In this document: positions 8,251-16,425 of the stretch, in pieces
Layout of the letters: the number at the start of each line of letters is the position of its first letter
Numbering within the stretch: position 1 is the stretch's first letter
DNA from: Modestobacter sp. VKM Ac-2984
Lineage (GTDB): Bacteria; Actinomycetota; Actinomycetes; Mycobacteriales; Geodermatophilaceae
DNA: 64,000 bases
Assembly (NCBI RefSeq): GCF_026967985.1
Contig: NZ_JAPVBJ010000005.1
Coordinates: forward strand, 82,564 to 146,563
Direction: 5' to 3'
Notes under the pieces: model-generated
Told to the model about the DNA's origin: nothing
The model's input: the letters and a program-made list of their open reading frames with translations, nothing else
Database searches by the model: none
Program-made: the position numbers and the translations under genes

Positions 8251-9081
8251 ATGAGCGATGCAGGGCACGCAGGTCCCGACGCACGGCTGGCCGTCATCGG
8301 CGGCGGGAAGATCGGGGAGGCCCTGCTCGCCGGGCTGGTCCGTCAGGCCGGGGGCGGGCAGGAGCTCCTGGTCGTCGAGCGCAGCCCGGAGCGGGCCGCG
8401 GAGCTGACGACCCGGTACGGCGTCGGCACCACCGACCTCGCCGGGGCGGCCACCCGGGCCCGGGTGCTGCTGCTGGCCGTGAAGCCGCAGGACATCGACG
8501 TGCTGCTGGCGGCGCTGGGGCCGCACGTGACCCCCGAGCACCTGGTGGTCTCGGTGGCGGCGGGGGTGCCCACCAGCCGGATCGAGGCGGCGCTGCCGGC
8601 CGGCACCCCGGTCGTGCGGGTCATGCCCAACACGCCCGCCCTCGTCGACGCCGGGATGAGCGTGCTCTCGGCCGGGGCGCACGCGACCGAGGCGCACCTG
8701 GACGAGGCGGAGGCGCTGCTGCTGCCGGTGGGCCAGGTGCGCCGGGTGCCGGAGAACCAGCAGGACGCCGTGACGGCGCTGTCGGGCAGCGGGCCGGCGT
8801 ACTTCTTCTTCCTCGTCGAGGCGATGATCGACGCCGGCATCCTGCTCGGCCTGCCCCGCTCGGTCGCCGCCGACCTGATCGTGCAGACCGCCTACGGCGC
8901 GGCGGTCATGCTGCGCGACTCCGGGGAGCACCCGGTCCAGCTGCGCGAGGCGGTCACCAGCCCCGGTGGGACGACGATCGCCGCGATCCGCGAGCTGGAG
9001 CGGCACGGCGTGCGGGCTGCCCTGATCGCCGCGATCGAGGCGGCACACCTGCGTTCGGTGGAGCTCGGCCGCACCTCCTGA
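8251..9081 (+). CDS. proC: Pyrroline-5-carboxylate reductase
   Basis: A 276-residue enzyme catalysing the last step of proline synthesis, reduction of pyrroline-5-carboxylate with NAD(P)H. A Rossmann loop GGGKIGEALLAGL lies near residue 13, followed by LLAVKPQDID, VRVMPNTPALV and the C-terminal substrate-binding block TALSGSGPAYFFFLVEA and SPGGTTIAAI. The length and motif order are normal. The ATG at 8251 gives the usual short N-terminal extension. In mycobacteria proC is also followed by a BldC-like gene and bS22, matching the order here. Confidence 0.96.
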   Translation: MSDAGHAGPDARLAVIGGGKIGEALLAGLVRQAGGGQELLVVERSPERAAELTTRYGVGTTDLAGAATRARVLLLAVKPQDIDVLLAALGPHVTPEHLVVSVAAGVPTSRIEAALPAGTPVVRVMPNTPALVDAGMSVLSAGAHATEAHLDEAEALLLPVGQVRRVPENQQDAVTALSGSGPAYFFFLVEAMIDAGILLGLPRSVAADLIVQTAYGAAVMLRDSGEHPVQLREAVTSPGGTTIAAIRELERHGVRAALIAAIEAAHLRSVELGRTS

Positions 9082-9146
9082 CCCCCGGGACGCCGGCGGG
9101 AGCACCGTCCGTCCCATCCGCACTCGGCTGAATCACACGCATGTGG

Positions 9147-9170
9147 TTTTCCACAGGAATCTGTGGAGAA
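9147..9170. promoter_or_regulatory. Inverted pair of DnaA-box-like sequences upstream of the BldC-like gene
   Basis: TTTTCCACA (9147-9155) and TGTGGAGAA (9162-9170, complement TTCTCCACA) each match the DnaA box TTATCCACA at 8 of 9 positions and face each other across 6 bp. The pair lies within a 311-bp gene-free stretch (9082-9392) that presumably holds the promoter of the next gene. No cluster of boxes or AT-rich unwinding region is present, so this is not an origin. Otherwise I see no clear structure in the stretch. Confidence 0.35.
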
Positions 9171-9392
9171 CCTGCCTGGTGGAGCAAGTCGACTTGGGGA
9201 CAACACGCCGTGACCGGTGTGTCACGCGGTGTCTCTGTCCACTTGTGCCCAGGACGGACCGGTCCGCCTGTTCGTTTCACCCATCGCTTCTGTCACTCCG
9301 GTCCCCTTACGCTCTGTTCCAGCACATGAGCGTTCTGTTCATCGGTGGGGAAGCCGGTGGCCGCACATGGAGCGAGACCGGAGATGACCGAC

Positions 9393-9737
9393 ATGACCAT
9401 GCCCCAGCGCGCCGCCGTCCAGACCGTCCGTCCGGGCGTCCCGGCACCCCGCCAGATGGGCCGGCCGATCTCGGCCGCCTCCATGGCCCGCCCGGTCCCC
9501 GCGGCCCACCCGGCCGCCATGCCGATCGGCCGCCCGGCCGCCGTCCCCGCGCCCCGAGCCGCCGTCTCGTTCCTCACCGTCGCCGAGGTCGCCGCCCTCA
9601 TGCGGGTCTCCAAGATGACCGTCTACCGCCTCGTCCACGGCGGCGAGCTCGCCGCCGTCCGCGTCGGCCGGTCCTTCCGGGTGCCCGAGCGCGCCGTGCA
9701 CGAGTACCTGCGCGACGCCTACACCGACATCGCCTGA
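9393..9737 (+). CDS. BldC-like MerR-type DNA-binding protein
   Basis: A 114-residue protein. The first half is a flexible Pro/Ala/Met-rich segment. The second half (about residues 60-112) is a MerR/excisionase-like winged helix, SFLTVAEVAALMRVSKMTVYRLVHGGELAAVRVGR in outline, ending REYLRDAY-like (HEYLRDAYTDIA). BldC in Streptomyces is a 68-residue developmental regulator with this domain; here it carries an extra N-terminal arm. The ATG at 9393 has GGAG 9 bp upstream; the ATG at 9384 is also possible. The position between proC and bS22 matches the Rv0500A locus of mycobacteria. Confidence 0.82.
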   Translation: MTMPQRAAVQTVRPGVPAPRQMGRPISAASMARPVPAAHPAAMPIGRPAAVPAPRAAVSFLTVAEVAALMRVSKMTVYRLVHGGELAAVRVGRSFRVPERAVHEYLRDAYTDIA

Positions 9738-9738
9738 A

Positions 9739-9803
9739 GAAGGACCCCCTCGCCCCCCACCGCTCGCGAGCTCGCGGCGGGCCCCTGCGAGGCGGCCGCT
9801 CCA
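9739..9803 (+). repeat. 65-bp hairpin repeat, copy 2
   Basis: Starts 2 bp after the stop of the BldC-like gene. The outer stem pairs CCTCG with CGAGG, and the inner stem pairs CCGC with GCGG around the core TCGCGAGCTC. It is in the same orientation as copies 1 and 3. Confidence 0.75.
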
Positions 9804-9810
9804 GCACGTC

Positions 9811-9832
9811 ACGGGCGGGCGTCCCCGCCCGT
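9811..9832 (+). terminator. Hairpin after the BldC-like gene
   Basis: A perfect 9-bp stem (ACGGGCGGG against CCCGCCCGT) encloses a 4-nt loop, just downstream of repeat copy 2. It is a likely intrinsic terminator without a U-tract, separating the BldC-like gene from the bS22 operon. Confidence 0.5.
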
Positions 9833-9993
9833 CGTGTCGGGCCGGGTACTCTCGGGCGCTGAGCGGTACCGCCTCCCAGGAGGCGGGCTGCGCACGAGCT
9901 GATCACCTCGCCCGGCGCCCGGACCACGGATCCGCGTGACCACCCCGGTCACCACCCCCGGCCGCCGAGCGAAGACGACGTCGGGAGCGGGAC

Positions 9994-10092
9994 ATGGGTT
10001 CGGTCATCAAGAAGCGCCGCAAGCGGATGGCGAAGAAGAAGCACCGCAAGCTGCTCAAGAAGACCCGCGTCCAGCGGCGCAACAAGAAGTGA
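9994..10092 (+). CDS. Small-subunit ribosomal protein bS22
   Basis: A 32-residue, extremely basic peptide, [19 protein letters not shown] followed by [13 protein letters not shown]. It is nearly identical to the 33-residue bS22 protein described in the mycobacterial ribosome and related to the AURKAIP1/COX24 domain. It is expected to bind 16S rRNA near the decoding region. The ribosome-binding site is GGGAG at 9983-9987. It follows the BldC-like gene and precedes the SDR gene by 10 bp, the same order as Rv0500A, Rv0500B and Rv0501 in mycobacteria. A small hairpin at 9869-9886 lies in the leader. Confidence 0.9.
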   Translation: MGSVIKKRRKRMAKKKHRKLLKKTRVQRRNKK

Positions 10093-10102
10093 GCTGACGC
10101 TC

Positions 10103-11233
10103 GTGCCGCCCGCGGTCGTCCTCGTCACCGGCGTCAGTCGGTGGCTGGGCGGCGCGCTGGCGGCCGAGCTCGCTTCTGACCCGGCGATCGTCCGGGTCAT
10201 CGGGGTGGACACCGTCCCCCCGCGTCCCGAGGTGCTGCGTCGCCTCGGGCGGGTCGAGTTCGTCCGCGCCGACATCCGCAGCCCGTTGATCGGGAAGGTG
10301 ATCGAGTCGGCGTCGGTGGACACCGTCGTCCACATGAACATCAGCGCCACGCCGGCCGGTGCCGGCGGGCGGGTGTCGATGAAGGAGCTCAACGTCATCG
10401 GCACCATGCAGCTGCTGGCCGCGTGCCAGCGGTCTCCTGCGGTGCGCCGACTGGTCCTCAAGAGCACCAGTGCGGTCTACGGCGCCAGTTCCCGGGACCC
10501 TGCGGTCTTCACCGAGACGATGCAGGCCCGCCGGGTGCCCGGGGGTGGCTTCGCCAAGGACAGCCTCGACATCGAGGGCTACGTCCGGGCCTTCGCCCGC
10601 CGCCGTCCCGACGTGGGCGTGGCCGTGCTGCGGTTCACCAACCTCATCGGCCCGCGGATCGACTCCCTGCTGTCCGGTTTCCTCCGGATGCCCGTCGTCC
10701 CGACCGCCCTGGGGTACGACGCCCGGCTGCAGCTCCTGCACGAGGACGACGCCGTGGCCGTGCTCACCCGCGCCGCCACCGGTGACTTCGTCGGCACCGT
10801 GAACGCCGGTGCCGACGGGACCGTGCTGCTCTCCCAGGCGATCCGTCGGCTGGGCCGTGTCCCGCTGCCCCTGCCGGAGCCCGCGATGGGCTCCCTGGGC
10901 CGGACGACCCGCTGGGCCCGGATGGTCGACTGGTCGCCGGAGCAGATGCGCTTCCTGAACTTCGGCCGGGTCATCGACACCCGGGTGCTCCGCGAGGAGT
11001 TCGGCTACGTGCCGCGCCACAGCACCGCCGAGGCCCTCGCCGACTACGGGCGCAGCCTCCCCCCGGTGGTGCGCCCCGAGCTCGTCGAGGAGGTCGCCGC
11101 CTCCGCCCGGACGGTCCTCAGCACCGTCGCCGGTGGCGCGCACGCCGTGCAGGGTGTCCTCGACAGCGTGACCGCCGGACGCCGCCGTGCTGCGCCGTCG
11201 GTGCCGGGCCTGCGGGCGGTGCGCGATGCCTGA
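10103..11233 (+). CDS. NAD-dependent epimerase/dehydratase family protein (Rv0501-like)
   Basis: A 376-residue extended SDR protein. The N-terminal VLVTGVSRWLGGALAAELA is a slightly modified TGxxGxxG dinucleotide-binding loop. VEFVRADIRSP and STSAVYGASS follow the SDR pattern. The canonical catalytic YxxxK is not obvious after the Ser/Tyr region (KDSLDIEGYVRAF follows), so catalytic competence is uncertain. The C-terminal 60 residues are an Ala-rich helical tail. The GTG at 10103 is 10 bp after bS22. The gene overlaps the acyltransferase by 8 bp, and the pair is conserved in mycobacteria, suggesting a shared envelope-lipid role. Confidence 0.82.
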   Translation: MPPAVVLVTGVSRWLGGALAAELASDPAIVRVIGVDTVPPRPEVLRRLGRVEFVRADIRSPLIGKVIESASVDTVVHMNISATPAGAGGRVSMKELNVIGTMQLLAACQRSPAVRRLVLKSTSAVYGASSRDPAVFTETMQARRVPGGGFAKDSLDIEGYVRAFARRRPDVGVAVLRFTNLIGPRIDSLLSGFLRMPVVPTALGYDARLQLLHEDDAVAVLTRAATGDFVGTVNAGADGTVLLSQAIRRLGRVPLPLPEPAMGSLGRTTRWARMVDWSPEQMRFLNFGRVIDTRVLREEFGYVPRHSTAEALADYGRSLPPVVRPELVEEVAASARTVLSTVAGGAHAVQGVLDSVTAGRRRAAPSVPGLRAVRDA

Positions 11234-12134
11234 GGCGCGGGTGATCCCGCTGCGCCCCGACGACGAGCAGCCCCCGCCGCCGCCGGCGGCGGAGCCGGGC
11301 TGGGACGAGCAGCTGGCCGGTGGCCTGGAGTTCCTGCGCCGCCGGCTGACCGGGGAGTACGACACCGACGAGTTCGGCTTCGACCCCGACCTCACCGACC
11401 ACGTCCTGCTGCCGGGCCTGCGGCCCTGGTTCCACCGCTGGTTCCGGGTGGAGACCCAGGGGCTGGAGAACGTGCCCGACGTCGGCGGCGCCCTGGTGGT
11501 GGCCAACCACTCGGGCACCGTGCCGGTCGACGCCCTGATGGCCACGGTGGCGCTGCACGACGAGCACCCGGCGGCCCGCCGGTTGCGGCTGCTCGGCGCC
11601 GACCTGGTGTTCCAGGTGCCCTTCATCGGGTCCCTGGCGCGCAAGCTCGGCGTCACGCTGGCCTGCAACGAGGACGCCGAGCGGCTGCTGTCCAGCGGGG
11701 AGCTGGTCGGGGTCTTCCCCGAGGGCTTCAAGGGCGTCGGCAAGCCGTTCCACGAGCGGTACACCCTGCAGCGGTTCGGTCGCGGGGGCTTCGTCAGCGC
11801 CGCGCTGCGCACCGGCACCCCGATCGTGCCGTGCGCGATCGTCGGGGCCGAGGAGATCTACCCGATGATCGGCAACGCCCGCATCGCCGCCCGACTGCTC
11901 GGGCTGCCCTACTTCCCGATCACCCCGACCTTCCCGCTGCTGGGCCCGCTCGGTGCGGTCCCGCTGCCGTCGAAGTGGTTCATCGCCTTCGGCGAGCCGA
12001 TCGAGACGGCGTCCTACGGCCCGGCCGCCGCCGACGACCCGATGGTCGTGTTCAACCTGACCGACCAGGTCCGCGAGACCATCCAGCACTCCCTCTACCG
12101 CCTCCTCCTCCAGCGCCGCAGCGTCTTCAGCTAG
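11226..12134 (+). CDS. 1-acylglycerol-3-phosphate-type acyltransferase (Rv0502-like)
   Basis: A 302-residue PlsC-like acyltransferase. It has a modified motif I, VVANHSGTVPVDALM, where the usual HxxxxD is HSGTVPVD (one residue longer), and an intact motif III VGVFPEGFKG, with a later PIVPCAIVGAEEIYP block. Such proteins transfer acyl groups from CoA or ACP onto a lipid acceptor; the acceptor is unknown. The N-terminus is Pro-rich and there is no strong membrane helix. The ATG at 11226 overlaps the SDR stop, indicating co-translation. Confidence 0.85.
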   Translation: MPEARVIPLRPDDEQPPPPPAAEPGWDEQLAGGLEFLRRRLTGEYDTDEFGFDPDLTDHVLLPGLRPWFHRWFRVETQGLENVPDVGGALVVANHSGTVPVDALMATVALHDEHPAARRLRLLGADLVFQVPFIGSLARKLGVTLACNEDAERLLSSGELVGVFPEGFKGVGKPFHERYTLQRFGRGGFVSAALRTGTPIVPCAIVGAEEIYPMIGNARIAARLLGLPYFPITPTFPLLGPLGAVPLPSKWFIAFGEPIETASYGPAAADDPMVVFNLTDQVRETIQHSLYRLLLQRRSVFS

Positions 12135-12149
12135 AGCAGAACTCGCAGT

Positions 12150-12323
12150 CCCGGCGCAGCCGGGAGCACGACGACGGGGGCCGGAGGCCCCCAGAGGAGT
12201 GCAGGCAGCGGCTCAAAGCAGCCCGGGCACGGCACCGACCGGCGGGGCAGGAGACGCGACGAAGTCGCGGGCACACCGAGCGGGGGCCCGCAGGGTCCCC
12301 CGAGGTGAGCCGGCAAGCGGCTC
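12150..12323. repeat. Run of five small hairpins between convergent genes
   Basis: Within the 239-bp gap between the acyltransferase and the HAD gene there are five consecutive stem-loops. They lie at 12150-12164 (6-bp stem), 12176-12192 (7-bp), 12255-12269 (6-bp), 12281-12302 (9 positions, one mismatch) and 12307-12323 (6-bp). All have 3- to 5-nt purine-rich loops. One or more probably serve as terminators for the convergent genes, but the number is more than termination needs. I see no coding frame. Confidence 0.6.
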
Positions 12324-12373
12324 AGCGGAGTGGGGCACGGCAATTGGCCGCGGTGTCATCCGGAGGATGACGA

Positions 12374-13285
12374 TCAGAACGGCCAGTGGTTGCGGCGGCG
12401 CAGGGAGATCAGGCCGCCGACGACGCCGCCGGAGAGCGCGGCCGCGCCGACCGTCGGCACGCCGATCTTGGCGGCCTTGCGACCGGTCCGGTAGTCCTTC
12501 ACCGTCCAGCCGCGGGAGCGTGCGACGGCGCGCAGTTCGGAGTCCGGGTTCACCGCGACCGCGCTGCCGACCAGGGTGAGCATGGGCAGGTCGTTGGTCG
12601 AGTCGCTGTAGGCGGTGCAGCGGGCCAGGTCGAGGCCCTCCCGCTCGGCGAGCGCCCGCACGGCCTGCGCCTTGGACTCGCCGTGCATCATCTCCCCGAC
12701 CAATCGGCCGGTGTAGCGGCCGTCGATGATCTCGGAGACGGTGCCCAGCGCGCCGGTGAGGCCCAGGCGGTGGGCGATGATCGACGCCAGCTCGACCGGG
12801 GTGGCGGTGACGAGCCAGACCCGCTGGCCGGCGTCGAGGTGCTGCTGCGCGAGGTTGCGGGTGCCCGACCAGATCCGGTCGGCCATCAGCTCGTCGTAGA
12901 TCTCCTCGCTCGCCGCCACGATCTCCTGCACCTCGCGACCGGCCACGAACGCCAGGGCGTTGTCGCGGACCGTGTGCATGTCGGTCGCGCTCTCGCTCCC
13001 GGCGACCCGGAACTTGGCCTGCTGCCAGACGAAGGAGGCGACGTCGCGGCTGGTGAAGTACTTGCGGGCGGCGAGGCCGCGGGCGAACCAGAAGAGCGAG
13101 GCGCCCATCATCATCGTGTTGTCGACGTCGAAGAACGCCGCCGCCGTGCGATCGGGTGTGGGGGCGGTGGCCTCGGTCTCCGCCGCGGCGGCCGAGGCGG
13201 CGCCCGCCACCAGCGCGCGGGCCTCGTCGTCCTCCAGCTCCACGGGGGTGCGGGCGTGACGGCCCCGGAAGGGGACTCGGACCAT
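12374..13285 (-). CDS. HAD-superfamily hydrolase, SerB1-like
   Basis: A 303-residue HAD phosphatase of subfamily IB. Motif I is FFDVDNTMM (about residue 50), where the two aspartates form the acyl-phosphate site; motif II is WLVTATP; motif III is around [11 protein letters not shown] and [13 protein letters not shown]-terminal hydrophobic Gly-rich segment (about 275-295) could anchor it to the membrane. The mycobacterial positional homologue is named serB1, although phosphoserine phosphatase activity is not proven for this branch. The ATG at 13285 has GGGAGG upstream, which decides it over the ATG at 13321. It is convergent with the acyltransferase gene. Confidence 0.87.
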   Translation of the reverse strand: MVRVPFRGRHARTPVELEDDEARALVAGAASAAAAETEATAPTPDRTAAAFFDVDNTMMMGASLFWFARGLAARKYFTSRDVASFVWQQAKFRVAGSESATDMHTVRDNALAFVAGREVQEIVAASEEIYDELMADRIWSGTRNLAQQHLDAGQRVWLVTATPVELASIIAHRLGLTGALGTVSEIIDGRYTGRLVGEMMHGESKAQAVRALAEREGLDLARCTAYSDSTNDLPMLTLVGSAVAVNPDSELRAVARSRGWTVKDYRTGRKAAKIGVPTVGAAALSGGVVGGLISLRRRNHWPF

Positions 13286-13368
13286 CCCGCACCACCCTCC
13301 CGGTGTCGCTCCGACCGGCACGCCCTGGCCGCCGCCTCGCCGACCGTCACTGCGACCCTAGCGCCGGG

Positions 13369-14031
13369 TCACCCTCCGATGGCCGGTCCGTCGGGCAGCA
13401 GCGCGGCGAGCCGGCGCACCGCCCGGTGCTGCAGCGCCTTCACCGCGCCGTCCTTGCGGCCCATGACCGTGGCCGTCTCCGCCACCGACAGCCCCTGGAA
13501 GAACCGCAGGGTCACGCACTCGCGCTGATCGGCGGACAGCTGCCGGACGCCGGCCAGCAGCTGCACGTTCGCCAGCCGCTGCAGCACGGCGTCCTCGGGC
13601 CCGGCGGTGCCGCGGTCGGCGTCGCGCATGTCGGCGGTGAGCACCTCCAGCCGGTTCCGGCCGCTCTTCACGTGGTCCAGCGCGATGTTGCGGGCGATGC
13701 TGATCAGCCAGGCCCCGACGTCCCTGCCCTGGAAGGTCAGCGAGTCGATCCGGCGCAGGGCGCGGGTGAACGTCTCGCTGGTGAGGTCCTCTGCCGTGGC
13801 CGGGTCGGCGACCCGGTGGCGCAGGTAGCGGTGGACGACGTCGGCGTACCGGTCGTAGAGCTCCCCGAACCCGTCCGCGTCACCCGCCTGCGCCCGGCGC
13901 ACCAGCTCCCAGACCTCGGACTCGGCCGGGGTCGGCTCACCGCCCCGGCGCGGCTGCGGGACGAGCCGCGGCTGGGCCGGGGCTCCGACGGCGGGGGACG
14001 CGCAGGCCGGGACGGGCGGGAGGGTGGTCAT
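13369..14031 (-). CDS. ECF-type RNA polymerase sigma factor, BldN-like
   Basis: A 220-residue sigma factor. Region 2 lies at about residues 42-115 (FGELYDRYADVVHRYLRHR, then TSETFTRAL and GAWLISIARNIALDHVK). Region 4 lies at about 155-215 (LSADQRECVTLRFFQGLSVAE, then GRKDGAVKALQHRAVRRL). The GAVKALQHRA helix and the position close to rex-hemACDB resemble Streptomyces BldN. An N-terminal Pro-rich extension of about 40 residues precedes region 2. The ATG at 14031 is chosen because the longer frame runs antisense into the ligase gene. No anti-sigma factor gene is adjacent, unlike bldN-rsbN. Confidence 0.86.
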   Translation of the reverse strand: MTTLPPVPACASPAVGAPAQPRLVPQPRRGGEPTPAESEVWELVRRAQAGDADGFGELYDRYADVVHRYLRHRVADPATAEDLTSETFTRALRRIDSLTFQGRDVGAWLISIARNIALDHVKSGRNRLEVLTADMRDADRGTAGPEDAVLQRLANVQLLAGVRQLSADQRECVTLRFFQGLSVAETATVMGRKDGAVKALQHRAVRRLAALLPDGPAIGG

Positions 14032-14188
14032 GTCGCGGTCGGACCTCCTCCATCCCGGGACCGAGCCGGACGGCTCGGCCGCCACGCAGCCACGGACGGT
14101 GCGGTCCACGGCCCATGGTGACAACATCGTGCCGCTGCGTCCACGTCCCCGCCGTCCGAGACGGCGGCTGCCCCTGCGGAGGTCCGTC

Positions 14189-15907
14189 GTGCCGGTCGAC
14201 CCAGCACCGCACGAGCCGGACGGCGAGGTGCGCTCCCTCGACGCGCTCGTGCGCCGCGCGGCCGCGTCCCACGGCGACGCCCCGGCGCTGGTCCACGGCG
14301 AGCGCCGGCTGACCTGGTCGGAGGTCGACGCACTGGTCGACCGGGCGGCCGCGGGGTACGTCGAGCGCGGGCTGCACCCGGGCGACCGGGTCGCGGTGCA
14401 GCTGCGCAACGGGGTCGACTGGGTGGTCGCGGTGATGGGCGCGCTGCGGACCGGGCTGGTCGTCGTCCCGGTCAACACCGCCTACACCGATCCGGAGGTC
14501 ACGCACCTGCTCACCGACTCCGGCGCCCGGCTGCTCGTCGTGGCGGGGAAGCGGTCGGAGCTGGCCGGCGTCCCGGTGTGCGTCGGGCCCCCGTCGGCCG
14601 ACGGACCGCCGCCGGCCGAGGCGGACGACCCGGGCGCGCTGGCCCTGCTGGCCTACACCAGCGGCACCACCGGCCGCCCGCGCGGCGCGATGCTGACCCA
14701 CGCGGCGCTGCTGGCCAACCAGCGGCAGTGCCTGGCGCTGGAGCCGCCGCCGGTGCGCGCCGGTGACCGGGTGCTGCTGGCCCTCCCGCTGTTCCACGTC
14801 TACGGCTTCAACAGCGGCTGGGGGCTGGTGGCCGCCACCGGTGCCTGCGCGGTGCTGCTGGACGAGTTCGACCCCGCGGGCTCGCTGGCGCTGATGGCCG
14901 CCGAGGAGGTGTCGGCGGTGCCGGGTGCCCCGCCGATGTACGCCGCCTGGCTGGCGGTGGCCGACGCGGCCGGCAGTGACGCCGTGCTCCGCCGCGGGTT
15001 CGCCGCCGTCCGCACGGCCAGCTGCGGCGCCGCCCCGATGCCCGGCGCGCTGTTCGAGGCGATGCGCACCCGCGCCGCGGTCACCGTCTGGGAGGGGTAC
15101 GGGCTGACCGAGGCCGCCCCGGTGCTGGCCAGCACGCTGGCGACCGGGCGCCCCAAGCCGGAGTGCATCGGCGGTCCGCTGCCCGGCGTGGAGCTCGTGC
15201 TGCGCGACACCGCCGGCGGGCCGACCGCGGGCCCGGACCCGGGCAGCCGGGTGCGGGCCGACGTGTTCGGTGACCCGTTCGGCGACGAGGACGCCGACGG
15301 GGAGACCGGGGAGATCTGCGTCCGCGGCCCCAACCTCTTCGGTGGCTACTGGCCCGACGGGGCCGATGGCCCGGACGCCGACGGCTGGCTGCTCACCGGC
15401 GACATCGCCTACCGCGACGTCCAGGGCGACCTCAAGCTGGTCGACCGGCGCCGGGACCTGGTGCTGGTCAGCGGGTTCAACGTCTACCCGGGTGAGGTGG
15501 AGCGGGTGCTGTGCGAGCACCCGGAGGTGGCCGAGAGCGCGGTGATCGGCGTGCCCGACCAGCGCCGCGGCGAGGCCGTGCACGCCGTCGTCGTCCGCAC
15601 CCCGGGCGCGGAGGTGACCGAGCAGCAGCTGCGCGAGCACGCCGGCCGCTCGCTGGCCCGGTTCAAGGTCCCGGTGGCCGTGCACTTCGTCCCCGAGCTG
15701 CCGCACTCCCTGGCCGGCAAGGTCAGCCGGGCCCGGCTGCGCGAACTCGGGCTCGAGCGGGCCGCGGCAGCGGCGGACGCCGAGCCGTCGGCCGCGGCAG
15801 CGGCGGACGCCGAGCCGTCGGCCGCGGCAGCGCCGGACGCGGAGCCGTCGGCCGCGGCGGCGCCGGACGCCGAGCCGTCGGCCGCGGCGGGGGCGTCCGA
15901 TGACTGA
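14189..15907 (+). CDS. AMP-binding acyl-CoA ligase
   Basis: A 572-residue adenylate-forming enzyme activating a carboxylic acid through an acyl-AMP to a CoA thioester. The P-loop-like motif is LLAYTSGTTGRPRGAML, followed by YGLTEAAPVL and the hinge WLLTGDIAYRD; DRRRDLVLVSGFNVYPGEVE and the catalytic lysine in SLAGKVSRARL are intact. The substrate is probably a medium- or long-chain fatty acid. The GTG at 14189 is chosen because GGAGG lies 6 bp upstream and this start avoids overlap with the divergent sigma gene. The C-terminal about 45 residues are an added low-complexity tail from a 30-bp tandem repeat. The stop overlaps the glutaredoxin start. Confidence 0.88.
   Translation: MPVDPAPHEPDGEVRSLDALVRRAAASHGDAPALVHGERRLTWSEVDALVDRAAAGYVERGLHPGDRVAVQLRNGVDWVVAVMGALRTGLVVVPVNTAYTDPEVTHLLTDSGARLLVVAGKRSELAGVPVCVGPPSADGPPPAEADDPGALALLAYTSGTTGRPRGAMLTHAALLANQRQCLALEPPPVRAGDRVLLALPLFHVYGFNSGWGLVAATGACAVLLDEFDPAGSLALMAAEEVSAVPGAPPMYAAWLAVADAAGSDAVLRRGFAAVRTASCGAAPMPGALFEAMRTRAAVTVWEGYGLTEAAPVLASTLATGRPKPECIGGPLPGVELVLRDTAGGPTAGPDPGSRVRADVFGDPFGDEDADGETGEICVRGPNLFGGYWPDGADGPDADGWLLTGDIAYRDVQGDLKLVDRRRDLVLVSGFNVYPGEVERVLCEHPEVAESAVIGVPDQRRGEAVHAVVVRTPGAEVTEQQLREHAGRSLARFKVPVAVHFVPELPHSLAGKVSRARLRELGLERAAAAADAEPSAAAAADAEPSAAAAPDAEPSAAAAPDAEPSAAAGASDD
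15761..15893 (+). repeat. 30-bp in-frame tandem repeat in ligase 3' end
   Basis: Four full 30-bp units (15761, 15791, 15821 and 15851) and a partial fifth encode repeated A-A-A-A-x-D-A-E-P-S decapeptides at the C-terminus of the acyl-CoA ligase. Units differ at only one to three positions. Because the period is a multiple of three, copy-number change keeps the frame. The repeat lies beyond the catalytic domain. Confidence 0.9.
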
Positions 15908-16160
15908 GCCGGCGCCCCGGCTGCAGCTGCTGACCCGCGAGGGCTGCCACCTGTGCGTCATCGCCGCGGAGACGCTCACCCGGATCGGCGGGGAGGCGGG
16001 CCTGGGCGTCACGCTGGTCGACGTCGACACCGACCCGGAGCTGCGGATCGAGTACGGCGACCGGGTGCCGGTGGTGCTGCTGGACGGCCGGGAGCACAGC
16101 CACTTCACCGTCGACGTCCCCCGGCTGCGCCGCGACCTGGGGATCCCCGCGCCCAGCTGA
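15900..16160 (+). CDS. Glutaredoxin-family thiol protein
   Basis: An 86-residue thioredoxin-fold protein. The redox motif is CHLC in LLTREGCHLCVIAAETL (about residues 16-19), and RVPVVLLDGRE contains the cis-proline. This is the short glutaredoxin-like type (DUF836 style) that precedes hemA in mycobacteria (the Rv0508 position). The ATG at 15900 overlaps the ligase stop by 8 bp, so it is probably translated from the same message. Its protein partner is unknown. Confidence 0.88.
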   Translation: MTEPAPRLQLLTREGCHLCVIAAETLTRIGGEAGLGVTLVDVDTDPELRIEYGDRVPVVLLDGREHSHFTVDVPRLRRDLGIPAPS

Positions 16161-16290
16161 TCCGGGGGGTCCCACGACCGGGTGGGACGTCGCCCGCAGC
16201 CGGCCGGCGGCGGGCACCCGTCCGGGTGTGCGCGGGCGTGGTCCTCGCCACAGCAGGGGGCCACCACCTGCGGGGATGCTCCCGACGACT

Positions 16291-16308
16291 TTGTTCAGGC
16301 GTTCACAA
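16291..16308. promoter_or_regulatory. Predicted Rex operator upstream of rex
   Basis: An 18-bp site TTGTTCAGGCGTTCACAA fits the Rex consensus TTGTGAAnnnnTTCACAA, with a perfect right half and 5 of 7 matches on the left. It lies 118 bp upstream of the rex start in a 265-bp promoter region. Streptomyces Rex autoregulates its rex-hem operon through such a site, so this is probably the autoregulatory operator of the rex-hemACDB operon. Confidence 0.75.
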
Positions 16309-16425
16309 GCGGTTACCGTGGCGTTTGCCGGGTGCCGATGCGCCCGTCTGCCCTGAAGTGTCTGAGTCCCCCGATCGTCCCCCGGCCCGGCCGGGAGTGC
16401 GTTCGGATCGCTGTGGAGTCTGCCC

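Noticed and set aside
9082-9392. Possible replication origin because of DnaA-box-like sequences
   Set aside because: Only two boxes, no AT-rich unwinding region, and no dnaA, dnaN or rpmH nearby.
15761-15893. Regular repeats considered as a CRISPR array
   Set aside because: Units are contiguous with no spacers and lie in frame inside a gene.
13937-16267. A 776-codon minus-strand frame
   Set aside because: It is antisense to the acyl-CoA ligase and composed of His/Arg/Gln/Pro-rich shadow sequence typical of high-GC codon bias.
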